DNA from: Actinomycetes bacterium
GTDB taxonomy: Bacteria > Actinomycetota > Thermoleophilia > Solirubrobacterales > JACPNS01
Length of the DNA stretch: 64,000 bases
NCBI GenBank assembly: GCA_023404495.1
Contig: JAEYBE010000053.1
Span: 1-64,000 of the forward strand
Direction of reading: 5' to 3'
Each line of letters begins with the position of its first letter. Position 1 is the stretch's first letter. The position numbers and the translations under genes are program-made. The notes beneath the pieces were generated by a model. The model was not told the DNA's origin, did not search any database, and worked only from the letters and a program-made list of their open reading frames with translations. Positions 15,614 to 25,956 of the stretch are shown piece after piece.

Positions 15614-16956
15614 TGCGCCGGCTCGGCTATCTGCTCGGCAAGGACCTGCGCCTGCTCGGGCGCACGCCGTCGATCATCATCCTGCTCGCGCTCTACCCGG
15701 CGCTCGTCGCAGTATTGGTGGGCCTTGCGGTTGGCCGCCCACCGAGCAAGCCGCGCGTCGCGATCGTCAACCAGGTGCCAGACAACCAGCGCACGCTGCG
15801 CATCGGCGGCAAGAACTTCGACCTCGACAAGCTGACGCGCTCGCTCTACGAGAACGTCGACGGCTATGACGTCGAGACGCCGCAAGCAGCGCTCGAAGAG
15901 GTCAAGACCGGTGACGCGGTGGCGGCTGTGATCATCCCGAAGGACATCGTCGAGCAGCTTGAGTCCTCGGAGAGCCAGGGGACGATCGAGGCGATCTTCG
16001 ACGCCTCAGATCCCACCAGAAAGGCCTACGTCGAGAACACGATCAAAGGCCTGCTCGTCGACACCAACAACGAGCTGACCAATCGCTTCACCGATGTCTC
16101 GCTCGATTACATCGACATCATCGTCAACGGCGGTGAGATCACCTTCGGCGGAAAGACCCGCGACATCGATGGACTGGCCAACGGCGCCGACCTGATCAAG
16201 AAGATTCTGCCGTACGTGCCGCCCGACCAAAGAGCCGAGCTGCAGCAGTTCGCCGGTCTCTCCGAAGGTGCAAAGCAAGGCGCGACGTTCGCACGATCGC
16301 TGCTCAAGCGCGTCGGTCAGCCGATCAAACTCGAGAACAAGCCGGTCGGCACAAACTCGTCGCTCTCTTCGCTGGCCGTTGCGGTCGCGGTCGCTGTGTC
16401 CGCGATGTTCGTCGCGCTCTTGCTGGGCGCCGGCATGCTCGCCTATGAAACCGAGGACCAGATGCTCACGCGGCTTCTGCGCGGCCTTGCGCCACGATCG
16501 ACGATCGTGATTGAAAAGACACTGCTCGCGGGTCTTTGCGCGATGGTCGTCGGGACGGTGATGGTGATCGCCTTCGGCTTCTTTGTCGACATCCGCTGGG
16601 AGCGCGTCTGGGCGTGGTGGCCGGCGATCGTTGTCGCGGCGACGGCGTTCGGCGCCGCCGGGGTGATGATCGGCTCGATCAGTGGCGACGTGCGCGCCGC
16701 GTCGCTGGCCTCTTTCATGATCGGTCTGCCGCTGACGGCCGCGGCGCTGGTTCCCAAGGGGGCGGTCTCGGAAGGACTGTGGGCCGTGCTCCAGGTGATC
16801 AACTCCGTCTTTCCGTTCAAGCCGGCGCTCGACTTCGTGCGCGCCGGACTGTCTCCGGGATTCGACGCGCTTGTGCCGGCGCTGCACCTCGGTCTGCTGG
16901 TGGCGATCTACTGCACGATCGCCGCCTGGGCGGTCAAACGCCGGGTCGCCGCCTGA
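15613..16956 (+). CDS. ABC-2 type transporter permease
   Basis: The 447-residue permease has one N-terminal helix (SIIILLALYPALVAVLVGLAV), a large extracytoplasmic domain (about residues 45-250) and a C-terminal block of five to six helices such as LAVAVAVAVSAMFVALLLGAG. This architecture fits the ABC2_membrane_3 group of half-exporters that act as homodimers. The substrate is unknown. The heme cluster starts only 22 bases downstream, but hemB appears to have its own promoter. Confidence 0.85.
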   Translation: MRRLGYLLGKDLRLLGRTPSIIILLALYPALVAVLVGLAVGRPPSKPRVAIVNQVPDNQRTLRIGGKNFDLDKLTRSLYENVDGYDVETPQAALEEVKTGDAVAAVIIPKDIVEQLESSESQGTIEAIFDASDPTRKAYVENTIKGLLVDTNNELTNRFTDVSLDYIDIIVNGGEITFGGKTRDIDGLANGADLIKKILPYVPPDQRAELQQFAGLSEGAKQGATFARSLLKRVGQPIKLENKPVGTNSSLSSLAVAVAVAVSAMFVALLLGAGMLAYETEDQMLTRLLRGLAPRSTIVIEKTLLAGLCAMVVGTVMVIAFGFFVDIRWERVWAWWPAIVVAATAFGAAGVMIGSISGDVRAASLASFMIGLPLTAAALVPKGAVSEGLWAVLQVINSVFPFKPALDFVRAGLSPGFDALVPALHLGLLVAIYCTIAAWAVKRRVAA

Positions 16957-16966
16957 CGACCCCGGA

Positions 16967-16972
16967 TACAGT
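16967..16972 (+). promoter_or_regulatory. -10 TACAGT of a probable leaderless heme-operon transcript
   Basis: TACAGT is six bases before the hemB ATG, with no Shine-Dalgarno sequence. Confidence 0.45.
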
Positions 16973-16978
16973 CGAAAC

Positions 16979-17983
16979 ATGGCTTTTCCAGCCACACGGC
17001 TGCGCCGGCTGCGCACCACGCGCTCGATCCGCGAACTCGTGAAAGAGAACGACGTGACCCCGGCGCACCTGATCGCGCCCTATTTCGTCGTTCCCGGCGA
17101 GAACGTGCGCCAACCGATCGCCTCGATGCCGGGTGTCGATCGCCTCTCCGTCGACCTGATGGCCGAAGAGGCGCGTCAGCTCCAGCAGCTTGGTCTTGCC
17201 GGTGTGCTGCTCTTTGGCCTGCCTGCCGAGAAGGACGAGATCGGCAGCGGCGCGTGGGATCCAGACGGTCCCGTGCAGCTCGCGACCGCTGCGATCAAAG
17301 CGGCCGCGCCGGAGCTCACGGTCGCGACCGACGTCTGCATGTGCGAGTACACGACGCACGGGCACTGCGGTGTGATCGGCCCGAACGGCGACGTCGACAA
17401 CGACGAGACGCTCGATCTGCTGTCCCGCACCGCGATCTCCCACGCCGCAGCCGGCGCTGACGCCGTCGCGCCGAGCGACATGATGGACGGCCGCGTCGGC
17501 CACCTGCGCGCCGCGCTCGACGAAGAGGACTTTGCAGGCACGGCGATCATCGCCTACAGCGCCAAGTACGCGAGCGCCTTCTACGGCCCGTTCCGCGAGG
17601 CCGCGGACTCAGCGCCGCAACCCGATGGCCCAAATGGGAAATGGCACTGTCGGGAGGACCGCCGCGGCTACCAAATGGATCCCGCCAACGCGCGCGAGGC
17701 AGTGCGCGAGGCGCTGCTCGACGTCGAAGAGGGCGCCGACATCGTGATGGTCAAGCCGGCGCTGCCGTATCTGGACATCGTCCGCCAAGTGCGCGACGCG
17801 GTGCCGACGCCGGTCGCGGCCTACAACGTCAGCGGCGAGTACGCGATGCTCAAGGCCGCCGCCGCAGCCGGTGCGATCGACGAGCGCGCGGCGGTGTCCG
17901 AGGCGCTGCTCTCGATCAGGCGCGCCGGCGCAGACATCATCTTCAGCTACCACGCAAAGGACTTCGCCTCGTGGAACCAATGA
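16979..17983 (+). CDS. hemB: Delta-aminolevulinic acid dehydratase (porphobilinogen synthase)
   Basis: HemB condenses two aminolevulinates to porphobilinogen. The 334-residue protein has the zinc-type cysteine site in DVCMCEYTTHGHCGV, the first Schiff-base lysine in AYSAKYASAFYGPFREA and the second in IVMVKPALPYLDI. The start is ATG 16979; the frame is open further upstream inside the permease but without HemB similarity. Its stop overlaps the ahbAB start (ATGA), beginning a chain of four overlapping genes. Confidence 0.96.
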   Translation: MAFPATRLRRLRTTRSIRELVKENDVTPAHLIAPYFVVPGENVRQPIASMPGVDRLSVDLMAEEARQLQQLGLAGVLLFGLPAEKDEIGSGAWDPDGPVQLATAAIKAAAPELTVATDVCMCEYTTHGHCGVIGPNGDVDNDETLDLLSRTAISHAAAGADAVAPSDMMDGRVGHLRAALDEEDFAGTAIIAYSAKYASAFYGPFREAADSAPQPDGPNGKWHCREDRRGYQMDPANAREAVREALLDVEEGADIVMVKPALPYLDIVRQVRDAVPTPVAAYNVSGEYAMLKAAAAAGAIDERAAVSEALLSIRRAGADIIFSYHAKDFASWNQ

Positions 17984-19088
17984 GCAGCGCCGACGGCATC
18001 AAGGCGGCCGAGAGCGGCCGCGGCCAGCCAAAGCTGCGCTCGCGCAAGGGCGGCGCGGCGGTCCCGCTCGACGAGCGCGACAAGCAGTTGCTCAATCTCT
18101 TGCAGGGCAGCTTCCCGCTCGAACCGTTCCCGTTTGACTCGGTCGCAGCCGAGATGGACGCGGACGTCGACTGGGTGCTCACCCGCACGCAGGAGCTGCT
18201 CGACGATCGGATCATCCGCGAGATCACGCCGATCTTCGACACGCGCGCACTGGGCTACGAGTCGATGCTGGTCGCCGCGAGCGTCGATCCCGAGCACCCG
18301 CACCGCGCCGCCGAAGTGATCAACGCCCACCCGGGCGTGAGCCACAACTACCTGCGAAACCACGAGTTCAACCTCTGGTTCACGATCGCCACTCCGCCGG
18401 ATTCGAAGCTCGGTCTCGAGGGCACGCTCGACGTGCTGGCCCGAGAAGCCGGCGCGACCTCCGTGCGCTCGCTGCCCACACTGCGGCTCTTCAAGATCAA
18501 CATGAACCTCGAGATGGAGAAGGGCACCGAGGCGCTCTCAGCTCCCGGCGGCGAATCGGTCGAACGCCCGCTCGGCGGCGCCGAGCTATCGGAACTCGAC
18601 TACGCGGTGATCAAGCACCTCCAGGGCGCGATGCCCGTGCAGCGTGACGCCTTTGCGCCAGCAGCTGAGGCAATCGGGATCAGCGAGGCCGCCCTGCTCG
18701 AGCACGCGCGCACGATGGTCGAACGCGGCCTCTTGCGTCGCGTCGCGGCGATTCTCTTCCACCGACGCGCCGGGTTCTCCGCAAACGGCATGGGCGTCTG
18801 GAAGGTGCCCGACGAGCAGATCGCCGAACTCGGTCCGCAGATGGCCTCCTACCGCGGGATCTCACACTGCTACCAGCGGCCGACCTACGAAGACTGGCCC
18901 TACTCGCTCTTCACGATGGCGCACGGCCGCTCGAAGGAAGAGTGCGACGCGATCCTCGCGCGGATCGCCGAGGAGACGGGAATCCACGAGCGCGCGACGC
19001 TCTACTCCTCGACTGAGTACAAGAAGATCCGCCTGCGCTACTTCACGCCCGACTACCGGGAGTGGGAAGAAGCGCACATGGGCGCCGC

Positions 19089-19092
<4 letters not shown>
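17980..19092 (+). CDS. ahbAB: Fused siroheme decarboxylase AhbA-AhbB (two Lrp/AsnC-like halves)
   Basis: The 370-residue protein consists of two tandem Lrp/AsnC-like units, each a winged helix followed by a ligand domain. Unit 1 covers about residues 30-185, with the AhbA-type motif HNYLRNHEFNLWFT (122-135). Unit 2 covers about 195-355, with the AhbB-type motif CYQRPTYEDWPYSLFTMAHG (297-316). In the siroheme-dependent pathway AhbA and AhbB together decarboxylate siroheme to 12,18-didecarboxysiroheme. Here both halves are one chain between hemB and hemL, overlapping both by four bases. A transcription-regulator call would be the naive alternative; the motifs and context favour the enzyme. Confidence 0.85.
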
Positions 19093-20359
<1,267 letters not shown>

Positions 20360-20363
<4 letters not shown>

Positions 20364-20743
20364 GCGCCGCCCCGCAGACGACCGACTTGCTCCCGTCGGA
20401 GAGCCTGATCGCCGACCAGCGCAACGATGCCCGGGCCAGCGAACTGCTCGAGGCGCCGAGCCTGCGGCTTGCGGCCGCACAAGTCGTGCGCGAGGGCTAC
20501 CTGCTGCACTACGGAAGTCCGCGTTGGTATGAGATCGACGATCAGGATCTCGCGCTGCTGGCCGGCGACCGGATGTACGCGGCCGGTCTGGCCGTATTGG
20601 CTGACGCCGGTGACACCGAAGCCGTCGGCGTCCTGGCACGCCTCATCGCAGGTTGTGCGGAAGCTCACGCACTGGGCGACAGCGCGCGTGCGGACGATTT
20701 GTGGCAGTCCACATTGGCTATGCTTGCGCGCGGTTCGGACTGA
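20360..20743 (+). CDS. Small helical protein coupled to hemL, function unknown
   Basis: I do not recognise this 127-residue family. It has no signal peptide or membrane segment and looks all-helical and acidic. A central aromatic patch, LLHYGSPRWYEIDDQDLALL, is followed by DRMYAAGLAVLADAGDTEAVGVL. The start overlaps the hemL stop by four bases (ATGA), so it is the fourth coupled gene of the heme cluster, and the Rieske gene follows 37 bases after its stop. Its position suggests an accessory role in heme supply or cytochrome assembly. Single His and Tyr residues could be ligands, but this is speculation. Confidence 0.7.
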
Positions 20744-20780
20744 TTCTTCCTTGATCTGATCCGCACCAATCCACGCATCG

Positions 20781-21461
20781 ATGCCCCCGAAGACTGACAC
20801 CACGACCGCTCCGGCAGAGAGCCCTGAAAAGGCTCCCAAGTCGAAGTTCACCGCCGACCGCGGCTGGCCGGGCGCGTTCGAAGGCGAGACGGTCAACCGC
20901 CGTCACTTCATGACCGCCGTGGCGCTCGGCGCCGGCGGCGTCGCCAGCGCGATGTTCGCGCTCCCCGCGCTGGGTTTCGCGCTGGGTCCGATCTTCGAGA
21001 AGACCGAGCACCGCTCCCTGCTTGACGTCGGTGCGACCGGCGACTTCACCGCCGACACCTACGTGCCGCAGGTCGTCACGACCACTGCCGGGATCGGCGA
21101 AGTCGGCAAGCAGCTCGTCTACATCCGCAAGAACGACAACCCGACTCCGGAGCAGAACTGGCCGTTTGTCGCGATCAGCAACCGCTGCGCCCACCTCGGC
21201 TGCCCGGTTCGCTACATCGAGGCCGCCAAATCCTTCATCTGCCCGTGTCACGGCGGAACCTACGGCTTCGAGGGCGAAGTCACGGGTGGCCCGCCAGTGC
21301 GTCCGCTTGACCGTTTCGAGACGTACGTGATCGACGGTCGCGTGATGCTCGGGGCGAAGTTCTCCGTCAACTCCCAGCTCGAGCGCGTGCCGCTACGCGA
21401 CCCGGGCGAGCACGTCGACGGTGTCTGGCAGATCCTCTACCCGCCGCGCCCGACCACTTAG
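20781..21461 (+). CDS. qcrA: Menaquinol:cytochrome c reductase Rieske iron-sulfur subunit
   Basis: This 226-residue Rieske protein transfers electrons from quinol to cytochrome c within the bc complex. The N-terminus carries a Tat-type signal-anchor (NRRHFMTAVALGAGGVASA), so folded export is expected, and tatAC lie 4.5 kb away. The [2Fe-2S] ligands are in CAHLGC (136-141) and CPCHGG (154-159). It heads the qcrA-qcrB-qcrC set. A possible -10 (TATGCT) lies about 60 bases upstream, inside the end of the preceding gene. Confidence 0.94.
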   Translation: MPPKTDTTTAPAESPEKAPKSKFTADRGWPGAFEGETVNRRHFMTAVALGAGGVASAMFALPALGFALGPIFEKTEHRSLLDVGATGDFTADTYVPQVVTTTAGIGEVGKQLVYIRKNDNPTPEQNWPFVAISNRCAHLGCPVRYIEAAKSFICPCHGGTYGFEGEVTGGPPVRPLDRFETYVIDGRVMLGAKFSVNSQLERVPLRDPGEHVDGVWQILYPPRPTT

Positions 21462-21478
21462 CCTCCACCCAGCTTCTC

Positions 21479-22315
21479 ATGCCCAAGCTCTCCAACCCGC
21501 TGAACAAGAAGGTCTCCGACCTGCCGAAGCCGCCAATGCCGCCGCTTCCGCCGAGCATGCGTCCCAACCCGAAGCCGGGACCCAAGGACGGAGTGACCGT
21601 CGGCGAGGCCGCAGCGGCCGGAGGCACAGGCGTCGTCGCATGGATCGACGAGCGCACCAGCGGCTCGGGCTTCCTGCGCGGCTTCCTCTTTCGCAAGGTG
21701 CCAAAGGGCATCAACTGGTGGTACACGCTCGGCTCGGCGACGATGTTCGCCTTCATCGCCCAGGCCTTCACCGGTGTGTTCCTCGCGATGTACTACACAC
21801 CGAGCCCGATCGAGGCCTACGACTCGGTGCGTCACATCAACAACGATGTCTTCCTCGGCGAGTTCGTCCACGGCATGCACAAGTGGGGCGCCACCGTGAT
21901 GACTGTGCTCGTCTTCGTGCACATGGCGCGAACCTTCGTCTTTGGCGCCTACAAGTACCCGCGCGAGCTCAACTGGGTCGTCGGCGTCCTGTTGCTGATG
22001 ATGACCATGATGATGGGCTTCACGGGCTACCTGCTGCCGTTCGACCAGCGTTCTTTCTGGGCCACCGTCGTCGGCGTCAACCTCAACGGCACCGGCCCGA
22101 TGATCGGCCCGTACCTTGCAGACTTCTTGCGCGGCGGGGCCGACTTCACGGCCACCACGCTTTCGCGCTTCTACGCGATCCACATGATGCTCGTGCCCGG
22201 ACTGATCGGCGCGCTGATCGGTGCCCACCTGTATCTCGTGGCCAAGCTCGGCACCACGGCACCGCCGTGGATGAAGGTCGACGAGGCCAACGCCAAGGAC
22301 GAAAAGCGGGTCTAG
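21479..22315 (+). CDS. qcrB: Menaquinol:cytochrome c reductase cytochrome b subunit (b6-type)
   Basis: The 278-residue protein corresponds to the N-terminal four-helix half of cytochrome b (cytochrome b6-like). Heme-ligand histidines are in FVHGMHKWGATVMTVLVFVH and YAIHMMLVPGLIGALIGAHL. Conserved GYLLPFDQRSFWA follows the second helix pair. A proline-rich N-terminal cytosolic extension of about 70 residues precedes the core. The quinone-site half of cytochrome b is on the next gene, unlike the single long QcrB of typical actinobacteria. Confidence 0.93.
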   Translation: MPKLSNPLNKKVSDLPKPPMPPLPPSMRPNPKPGPKDGVTVGEAAAAGGTGVVAWIDERTSGSGFLRGFLFRKVPKGINWWYTLGSATMFAFIAQAFTGVFLAMYYTPSPIEAYDSVRHINNDVFLGEFVHGMHKWGATVMTVLVFVHMARTFVFGAYKYPRELNWVVGVLLLMMTMMMGFTGYLLPFDQRSFWATVVGVNLNGTGPMIGPYLADFLRGGADFTATTLSRFYAIHMMLVPGLIGALIGAHLYLVAKLGTTAPPWMKVDEANAKDEKRV

Positions 22316-22319
22316 CGCG

Positions 22320-23021
22320 ATGGATCGTTTCGAGAAGGAGCAATATCTCCGCGAGTACAGCTACCTGAAGAACAAGGGCAAGCCGTTCTTCCCGTACGCG
22401 GTCGGCAAGGACGGCCTGATGGCCTGCGTCGTGCTGATCGTGATCATCCTGATGTCGCTGATCCTCGGCGCCGAGCTCGGCCCCAAGGCCGACCCGACCA
22501 CCACGTCCTACGTGCCGCGTCCGGAGTGGTACTTCTTCTTCCTCTTCGAGCTGCTGCGCGTGATCAAGCCGCCGGAGCTCGTCTTCGTCGCGACGCTCGG
22601 CATCCCGAACATCGCGCTCGCGCTGCTGATCCTGTTGCCGTTCTACGACCGCGGCCCCGAGCGTCGCCCCGAGCGTCGCCCGATCGCCATGACCTGCATG
22701 GTGCTGACGATCGTCGCGATGACCTACCTCACGTTGCTCGGATCGCTGGCCGGTTCGCCGACCGAGATCGACATGAACGTGCCCGAGGAGTATGAGTACG
22801 GCAAGGAAGTCGCCGCCAACGCCGGATGCCTGGGCTGTCACAAGTTCGGCGAGAACGGCAACGACGGCCCTGGTCCGAACCTCACCAAGATCGGCGCAAG
22901 GCTGCCAAAGCAAGCGATCGAGCGGACGCTGAACAACCCGACCGCGCCGATGCCGAGCTTCCGCGAGATGCCGATCGAGCAGAAGCAGGCGCTCGTCGAT
23001 TTCCTCGCGCAGCTGCGCTAG
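22320..23021 (+). CDS. qcrC: Menaquinol:cytochrome c reductase subunit IV-cytochrome c fusion
   Basis: The first about 150 residues resemble subunit IV of b6f, the second half of cytochrome b, with the quinol-site motif PEWYFFFLFELLR and three hydrophobic segments. The rest is a monoheme cytochrome c domain with CLGCH (170-174) and a probable Met ligand in PMPSFREMP near the C-terminus. This two-part architecture is known from Bacillus QcrC. It starts five bases after qcrB. The c domain should lie outside the membrane and take electrons from the Rieske protein. Confidence 0.93.
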   Translation: MDRFEKEQYLREYSYLKNKGKPFFPYAVGKDGLMACVVLIVIILMSLILGAELGPKADPTTTSYVPRPEWYFFFLFELLRVIKPPELVFVATLGIPNIALALLILLPFYDRGPERRPERRPIAMTCMVLTIVAMTYLTLLGSLAGSPTEIDMNVPEEYEYGKEVAANAGCLGCHKFGENGNDGPGPNLTKIGARLPKQAIERTLNNPTAPMPSFREMPIEQKQALVDFLAQLR

Positions 23022-23034
23022 TCGCCGATTCCTC

Positions 23035-23040
23035 TAGGCT
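23035..23040 (+). promoter_or_regulatory. -10 TAGGCT of a probable leaderless menG transcript
   Basis: TAGGCT is seven bases before the menG ATG, with no Shine-Dalgarno sequence. Confidence 0.45.
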
Positions 23041-23047
23041 CCCGCTG

Positions 23048-23791
23048 ATGAGCGATGCAGCCGCAACGCCAGCGGCCGAAAAAGGCACGCTGCCCGAGCA
23101 ACAGGTCGAGGCGATGTTCGATCGCATCGCCAAGCGCTATGACCTGATGAACACCGTGATGACCGCCGGTCTTCACGATCAGTGGCGCAAGCGGGCTGTC
23201 GAGATCGCCGGTGTGACCGCGGGAAAGCACGTGCTCGACGTTGCCACCGGCACCGGAGACCTCGCCTTTGAGCTCGCGCGCGCCGTCTCGCCGGGCGGAA
23301 GCGTGACCGGCGCGGACTTCTCCGAGGAGATGCTTGTGGTTGCGCGTCAAAAACAGCCAAAGGCGCTGTCCGGACTCGACGCTGAGGTCATCTTCGAACA
23401 AGGCAACGCGCTCGACCTGAAGTACGACGACAACACTTTTGACGCCGTGACCGTCGGCTTCGGAGTGCGCAATTTCTCGGACCTTGCGGCGGGCCTCACC
23501 GAAATGGCCCGCGTCGTGCGCCCGGGCGGCAAATTCGTGATCCTCGAGATCTCGCAGCCGAGCAAGGGGCCGCTCGCATTCTTCTACCGCGCTTGGTTTG
23601 ACGGCCTGGTGCCGCTGATCGGCAAGTTCGCCGGCGAGGACTCCGCCTACACCTACCTTCCCAACTCGGTCAAGCGCTTCGCCCGGCCAGAGGAGCTCGC
23701 GCGCGTGCTGCACGAAGCGGGCACCGAGGATGTCGGCTGGCTCAGCCTCGCCGGCGGCATCATCACGATTCACCACGGCGTCGTCCGCTGA
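23048..23791 (+). CDS. menG: Demethylmenaquinone methyltransferase
   Basis: MenG (UbiE) performs the final C-methylation of menaquinone. The 247 residues include the family start EAMFDRIAKRYDLMNTVMTAG, the SAM motif HVLDVATGTGDLAFELA, VTVGFGVRNFSDL and the LEISQPSKG segment. The ATG at 23048 matches the family start and has a -10-like hexamer upstream. It lies 26 bases after the cytochrome bc genes and just before a polyprenyl diphosphate synthase, so quinone synthesis and its user are clustered. Confidence 0.94.
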   Translation: MSDAAATPAAEKGTLPEQQVEAMFDRIAKRYDLMNTVMTAGLHDQWRKRAVEIAGVTAGKHVLDVATGTGDLAFELARAVSPGGSVTGADFSEEMLVVARQKQPKALSGLDAEVIFEQGNALDLKYDDNTFDAVTVGFGVRNFSDLAAGLTEMARVVRPGGKFVILEISQPSKGPLAFFYRAWFDGLVPLIGKFAGEDSAYTYLPNSVKRFARPEELARVLHEAGTEDVGWLSLAGGIITIHHGVVR

Positions 23792-23804
23792 CCTGACCGG
23801 GTCG

Positions 23805-24797
23805 ATGAGCGGCGATACGCGAGCCTTCCAAGCTCTGACGGCCACGGTCGGCGAGAGCATCGTCGCCAGGCTGACCGACGTCGAACGCAGGCTCGCTGAG
23901 ATCGTCGAATCGCGCGACGCCAAGGCAGCCGCACCGGCGCTCGCGACCCTGCGCGCGGGCGGCAAACGCCTGCGGCCCCTGCTGGTGCTGACCTGCGGGG
24001 CGATCGACGATGCCGACGACTCCCAGGCAGCCGCGTTGGTCAGCGCCGGGGCGGCGGTTGAGCTCGTCCACATGGCCACCCTCGTGCACGACGACGTACT
24101 CGACGACGCTGCACTTCGCCGAGGCAAGCCGACCGTCTACGCCGAGCACGGCCGCCCCGCCGCCCTGCAAACCGGCGATCTGCTCTTCGCCCTTGCTTTC
24201 GAGGAACTCACTGCCGGCGGCGACATCGAACAGGTCCGCGCGCTTTCGCGAGCGTCGTCCGGCCTCGCCCAAGGCGAACTGCTCCAGCGCGAAGACGCGT
24301 GGGACGCCAGCGTCACGCGTGAGCGTTACATGCAGCGGTGCACGCTCAAGACAGCGCGCCTCTTCGAGGCCGCCGCGCAGCTCGGCGCACACGCGGGCGG
24401 GCGTCCCCAGCTTGCCGAATCGCTCGGCGCATTCGGTTCCAAAGTCGGGCTCGCGTTCCAACTCGCCGACGACGTGCTCGACGTCATTGCCCCGACCGAA
24501 CAGACCGGCAAGACTCGCGGGGCGGACCTGCTCGACGGCACCGTCAACCTCCCGCTGATCCTCGCGGCAGAACGCGATCAGTCACTGCGCGATCTTGACC
24601 TGCGCGAAGTCAGAAGCGCAGAGCAGGCAGGCGTGATCTGCGATCGCATCATCGCCACCGGAGCACCTGACGACGTTGCCGATCAGGCCCGCGACCTGGT
24701 GGCCGAGGCCAAGGCGCTGCTCGGCGAGGAGATCTCACCGGCCGAGCGACAAGTCTTCGAGTCGATCGCCGACCAGGCGGTCGCGCGCAGCACCTAA
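23805..24797 (+). CDS. Polyprenyl diphosphate synthase
   Basis: This trans-isoprenyl diphosphate synthase extends allylic diphosphates with IPP, probably to make the menaquinone side chain. The 330 residues have the GGKRLRPLLVL motif, the first Asp-rich motif LVHDDVLDDA and the second in FQLADDVLDVIAP. Product length cannot be set from sequence alone. The start at ATG 23805 lies 13 bases after menG. Residues 1-40 are an additional helix typical of bacterial long-chain synthases. Confidence 0.92.
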   Translation: MSGDTRAFQALTATVGESIVARLTDVERRLAEIVESRDAKAAAPALATLRAGGKRLRPLLVLTCGAIDDADDSQAAALVSAGAAVELVHMATLVHDDVLDDAALRRGKPTVYAEHGRPAALQTGDLLFALAFEELTAGGDIEQVRALSRASSGLAQGELLQREDAWDASVTRERYMQRCTLKTARLFEAAAQLGAHAGGRPQLAESLGAFGSKVGLAFQLADDVLDVIAPTEQTGKTRGADLLDGTVNLPLILAAERDQSLRDLDLREVRSAEQAGVICDRIIATGAPDDVADQARDLVAEAKALLGEEISPAERQVFESIADQAVARST

Positions 24798-24811
24798 TTC
24801 GCCCAAACGAA

Positions 24812-24833
24812 AAGGCCGGCAAACGCCGGCCTT
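24812..24833. terminator. Bidirectional hairpin terminator
   Basis: AAGGCCGGC (24812-24820) pairs with GCCGGCCTT (24825-24833) around AAAC. It lies between the convergent polyprenyl synthase and zinc-ribbon genes. There is an A-rich flank on the left and no long T-run. Confidence 0.75.
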
Positions 24834-24875
24834 CTCAATTCGTAGATCCTGGGGGGTGTTGGACTTACGAAAGCT

Positions 24876-25244
24876 CTAGAAATCCTCGGGCAGGATGTGG
24901 CCGCTGTCGAGGGCTCCGACGAATGCGTTGATCTCGGTCGCCATGTTGGCGTAGGTGAGATTGCGCAGGTCGCGCACCAGTGAATCGGTGCCGCGGTCGA
25001 GCAGGCAGTCAAACTTCTCGATCAGCTCTTCGTCCATCACGCCCGGCGAGACGTGCTCGCAGTTCGGGCAACGGAGCGTCACGCGCCAAAGGGTTCCGTC
25101 GGCCTGCTCCCAATCGATCGGGTAGACCATGTCGCACTCGCAGTGCTCACAGTTTGCGACCTCTTCGATCTGGCTCGCAATCTGGTCTTCCACGCGGCGT
25201 GAACGTGAGCCGCGCTTGCCGATCTTGTTGTTGTAAGGATTCAT
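24876..25244 (-). CDS. Small zinc-ribbon protein, function unknown
   Basis: The 122-residue protein has two CxxC knuckles (CEHC at about residue 33 and CPNC at about 59), so it probably binds one zinc. Between them lies DMVYPIDWEQADGTLWRVTL. The C-terminal half is acidic and helical (EELIEKFDCLLDRGTDSLV). I do not recognise a named family. It stands alone, convergent to the isoprenoid operon and divergent from dcd, with a leader of uncertain promoter. Confidence 0.7.
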   Translation of the reverse strand: MNPYNNKIGKRGSRSRRVEDQIASQIEEVANCEHCECDMVYPIDWEQADGTLWRVTLRCPNCEHVSPGVMDEELIEKFDCLLDRGTDSLVRDLRNLTYANMATEINAFVGALDSGHILPEDF

Positions 25245-25350
25245 CGAAGTCTGCCTTGACTCTGGGCCGCTCCTGCGGCGTTGGCAGACGTATCGACCAA
25301 CTTGGGGGATGGCTTTAGACCCCAGTTTCGAGGAATGTCCAGTCGCCGCG

Positions 25351-25356
25351 TAGACT
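25351..25356 (+). promoter_or_regulatory. -10 TAGACT of a probable leaderless dcd transcript
   Basis: TAGACT is seven bases before the dcd ATG, with no Shine-Dalgarno sequence. Confidence 0.45.
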
Positions 25357-25363
25357 GCTTCTC

Positions 25364-25930
25364 ATGGTTCTTTCCGACGGCACAATCCGCTCAGAGATTG
25401 AAGCCGGGCGTATCGTGATCGACCCTTACGACCCGGGATTCATCCAGCCGGCGAGCGTCGATGTGCGCTGCGACCGGATGTTTCGCGTCTTCCATAACGG
25501 CCGCCATCCCTACATTGATGTGCGCAAACCGATGGACGATCTGACAGAGCGCGTCGAGATCAAGGACGACGAGCCGTTCATCCTTCATCCGGGCGAGTTC
25601 GTGCTCGGGCAGACGCTCGAGCGCGTGAGTATTCCCGATGACCTGGTCGCGCGTCTGGAGGGCAAGAGCTCGCTCGGCCGTCTTGGACTTTTGATCCATT
25701 CGACCGCCGGATTCATCGACAGTGGCTTCACCGGCAACATCACGCTCGAGCTTTCCAATGTCGCGAACCTGCCGATCACGATCTACCACGGGATGCCGAT
25801 CGGCCAGATCTCCTTCATGCGCCTCGACCGGCCGGTCGAAAAGCCCTATGGGTCAGACCAACTGACGAGCAAGTACCAGGGCCAGGCCGAGCCCACGCCC
25901 AGCAGCTACCACCTGAACTTCTCGAAGTAA
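25364..25930 (+). CDS. dcd: dCTP deaminase
   Basis: Dcd converts dCTP to dUTP, or in the bifunctional form directly to dUMP. The 188 residues show IQPASVDVRC, ALTLEGKSS-like VARLEGKSSLGRLGL (active-site Ser/Arg), STAGFIDSGFTGNITLELSN with the catalytic Glu, and YHGMPIGQISF. The bifunctional actinobacterial type is plausible because it also has a long C-terminal lid (SKYQGQAEPTPS), but this needs assay. The gene stands upstream of tatAC. Confidence 0.94.
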   Translation: MVLSDGTIRSEIEAGRIVIDPYDPGFIQPASVDVRCDRMFRVFHNGRHPYIDVRKPMDDLTERVEIKDDEPFILHPGEFVLGQTLERVSIPDDLVARLEGKSSLGRLGLLIHSTAGFIDSGFTGNITLELSNVANLPITIYHGMPIGQISFMRLDRPVEKPYGSDQLTSKYQGQAEPTPSSYHLNFSK

Positions 25931-25943
25931 CCGCGTAAAGGCG

Positions 25944-25949
25944 TAAGGT
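25944..25949 (+). promoter_or_regulatory. -10 TAAGGT of a probable leaderless tatA transcript
   Basis: TAAGGT is seven bases before the tatA ATG, with no Shine-Dalgarno sequence. Confidence 0.45.
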
Positions 25950-25956
25950 TCAAAAC

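Noticed and set aside
16006..17019. Reverse reading frame of 337 codons
   Set aside because: It is antisense to the ABC permease and hemB start and shows only Arg/Ala-rich shadow sequence.
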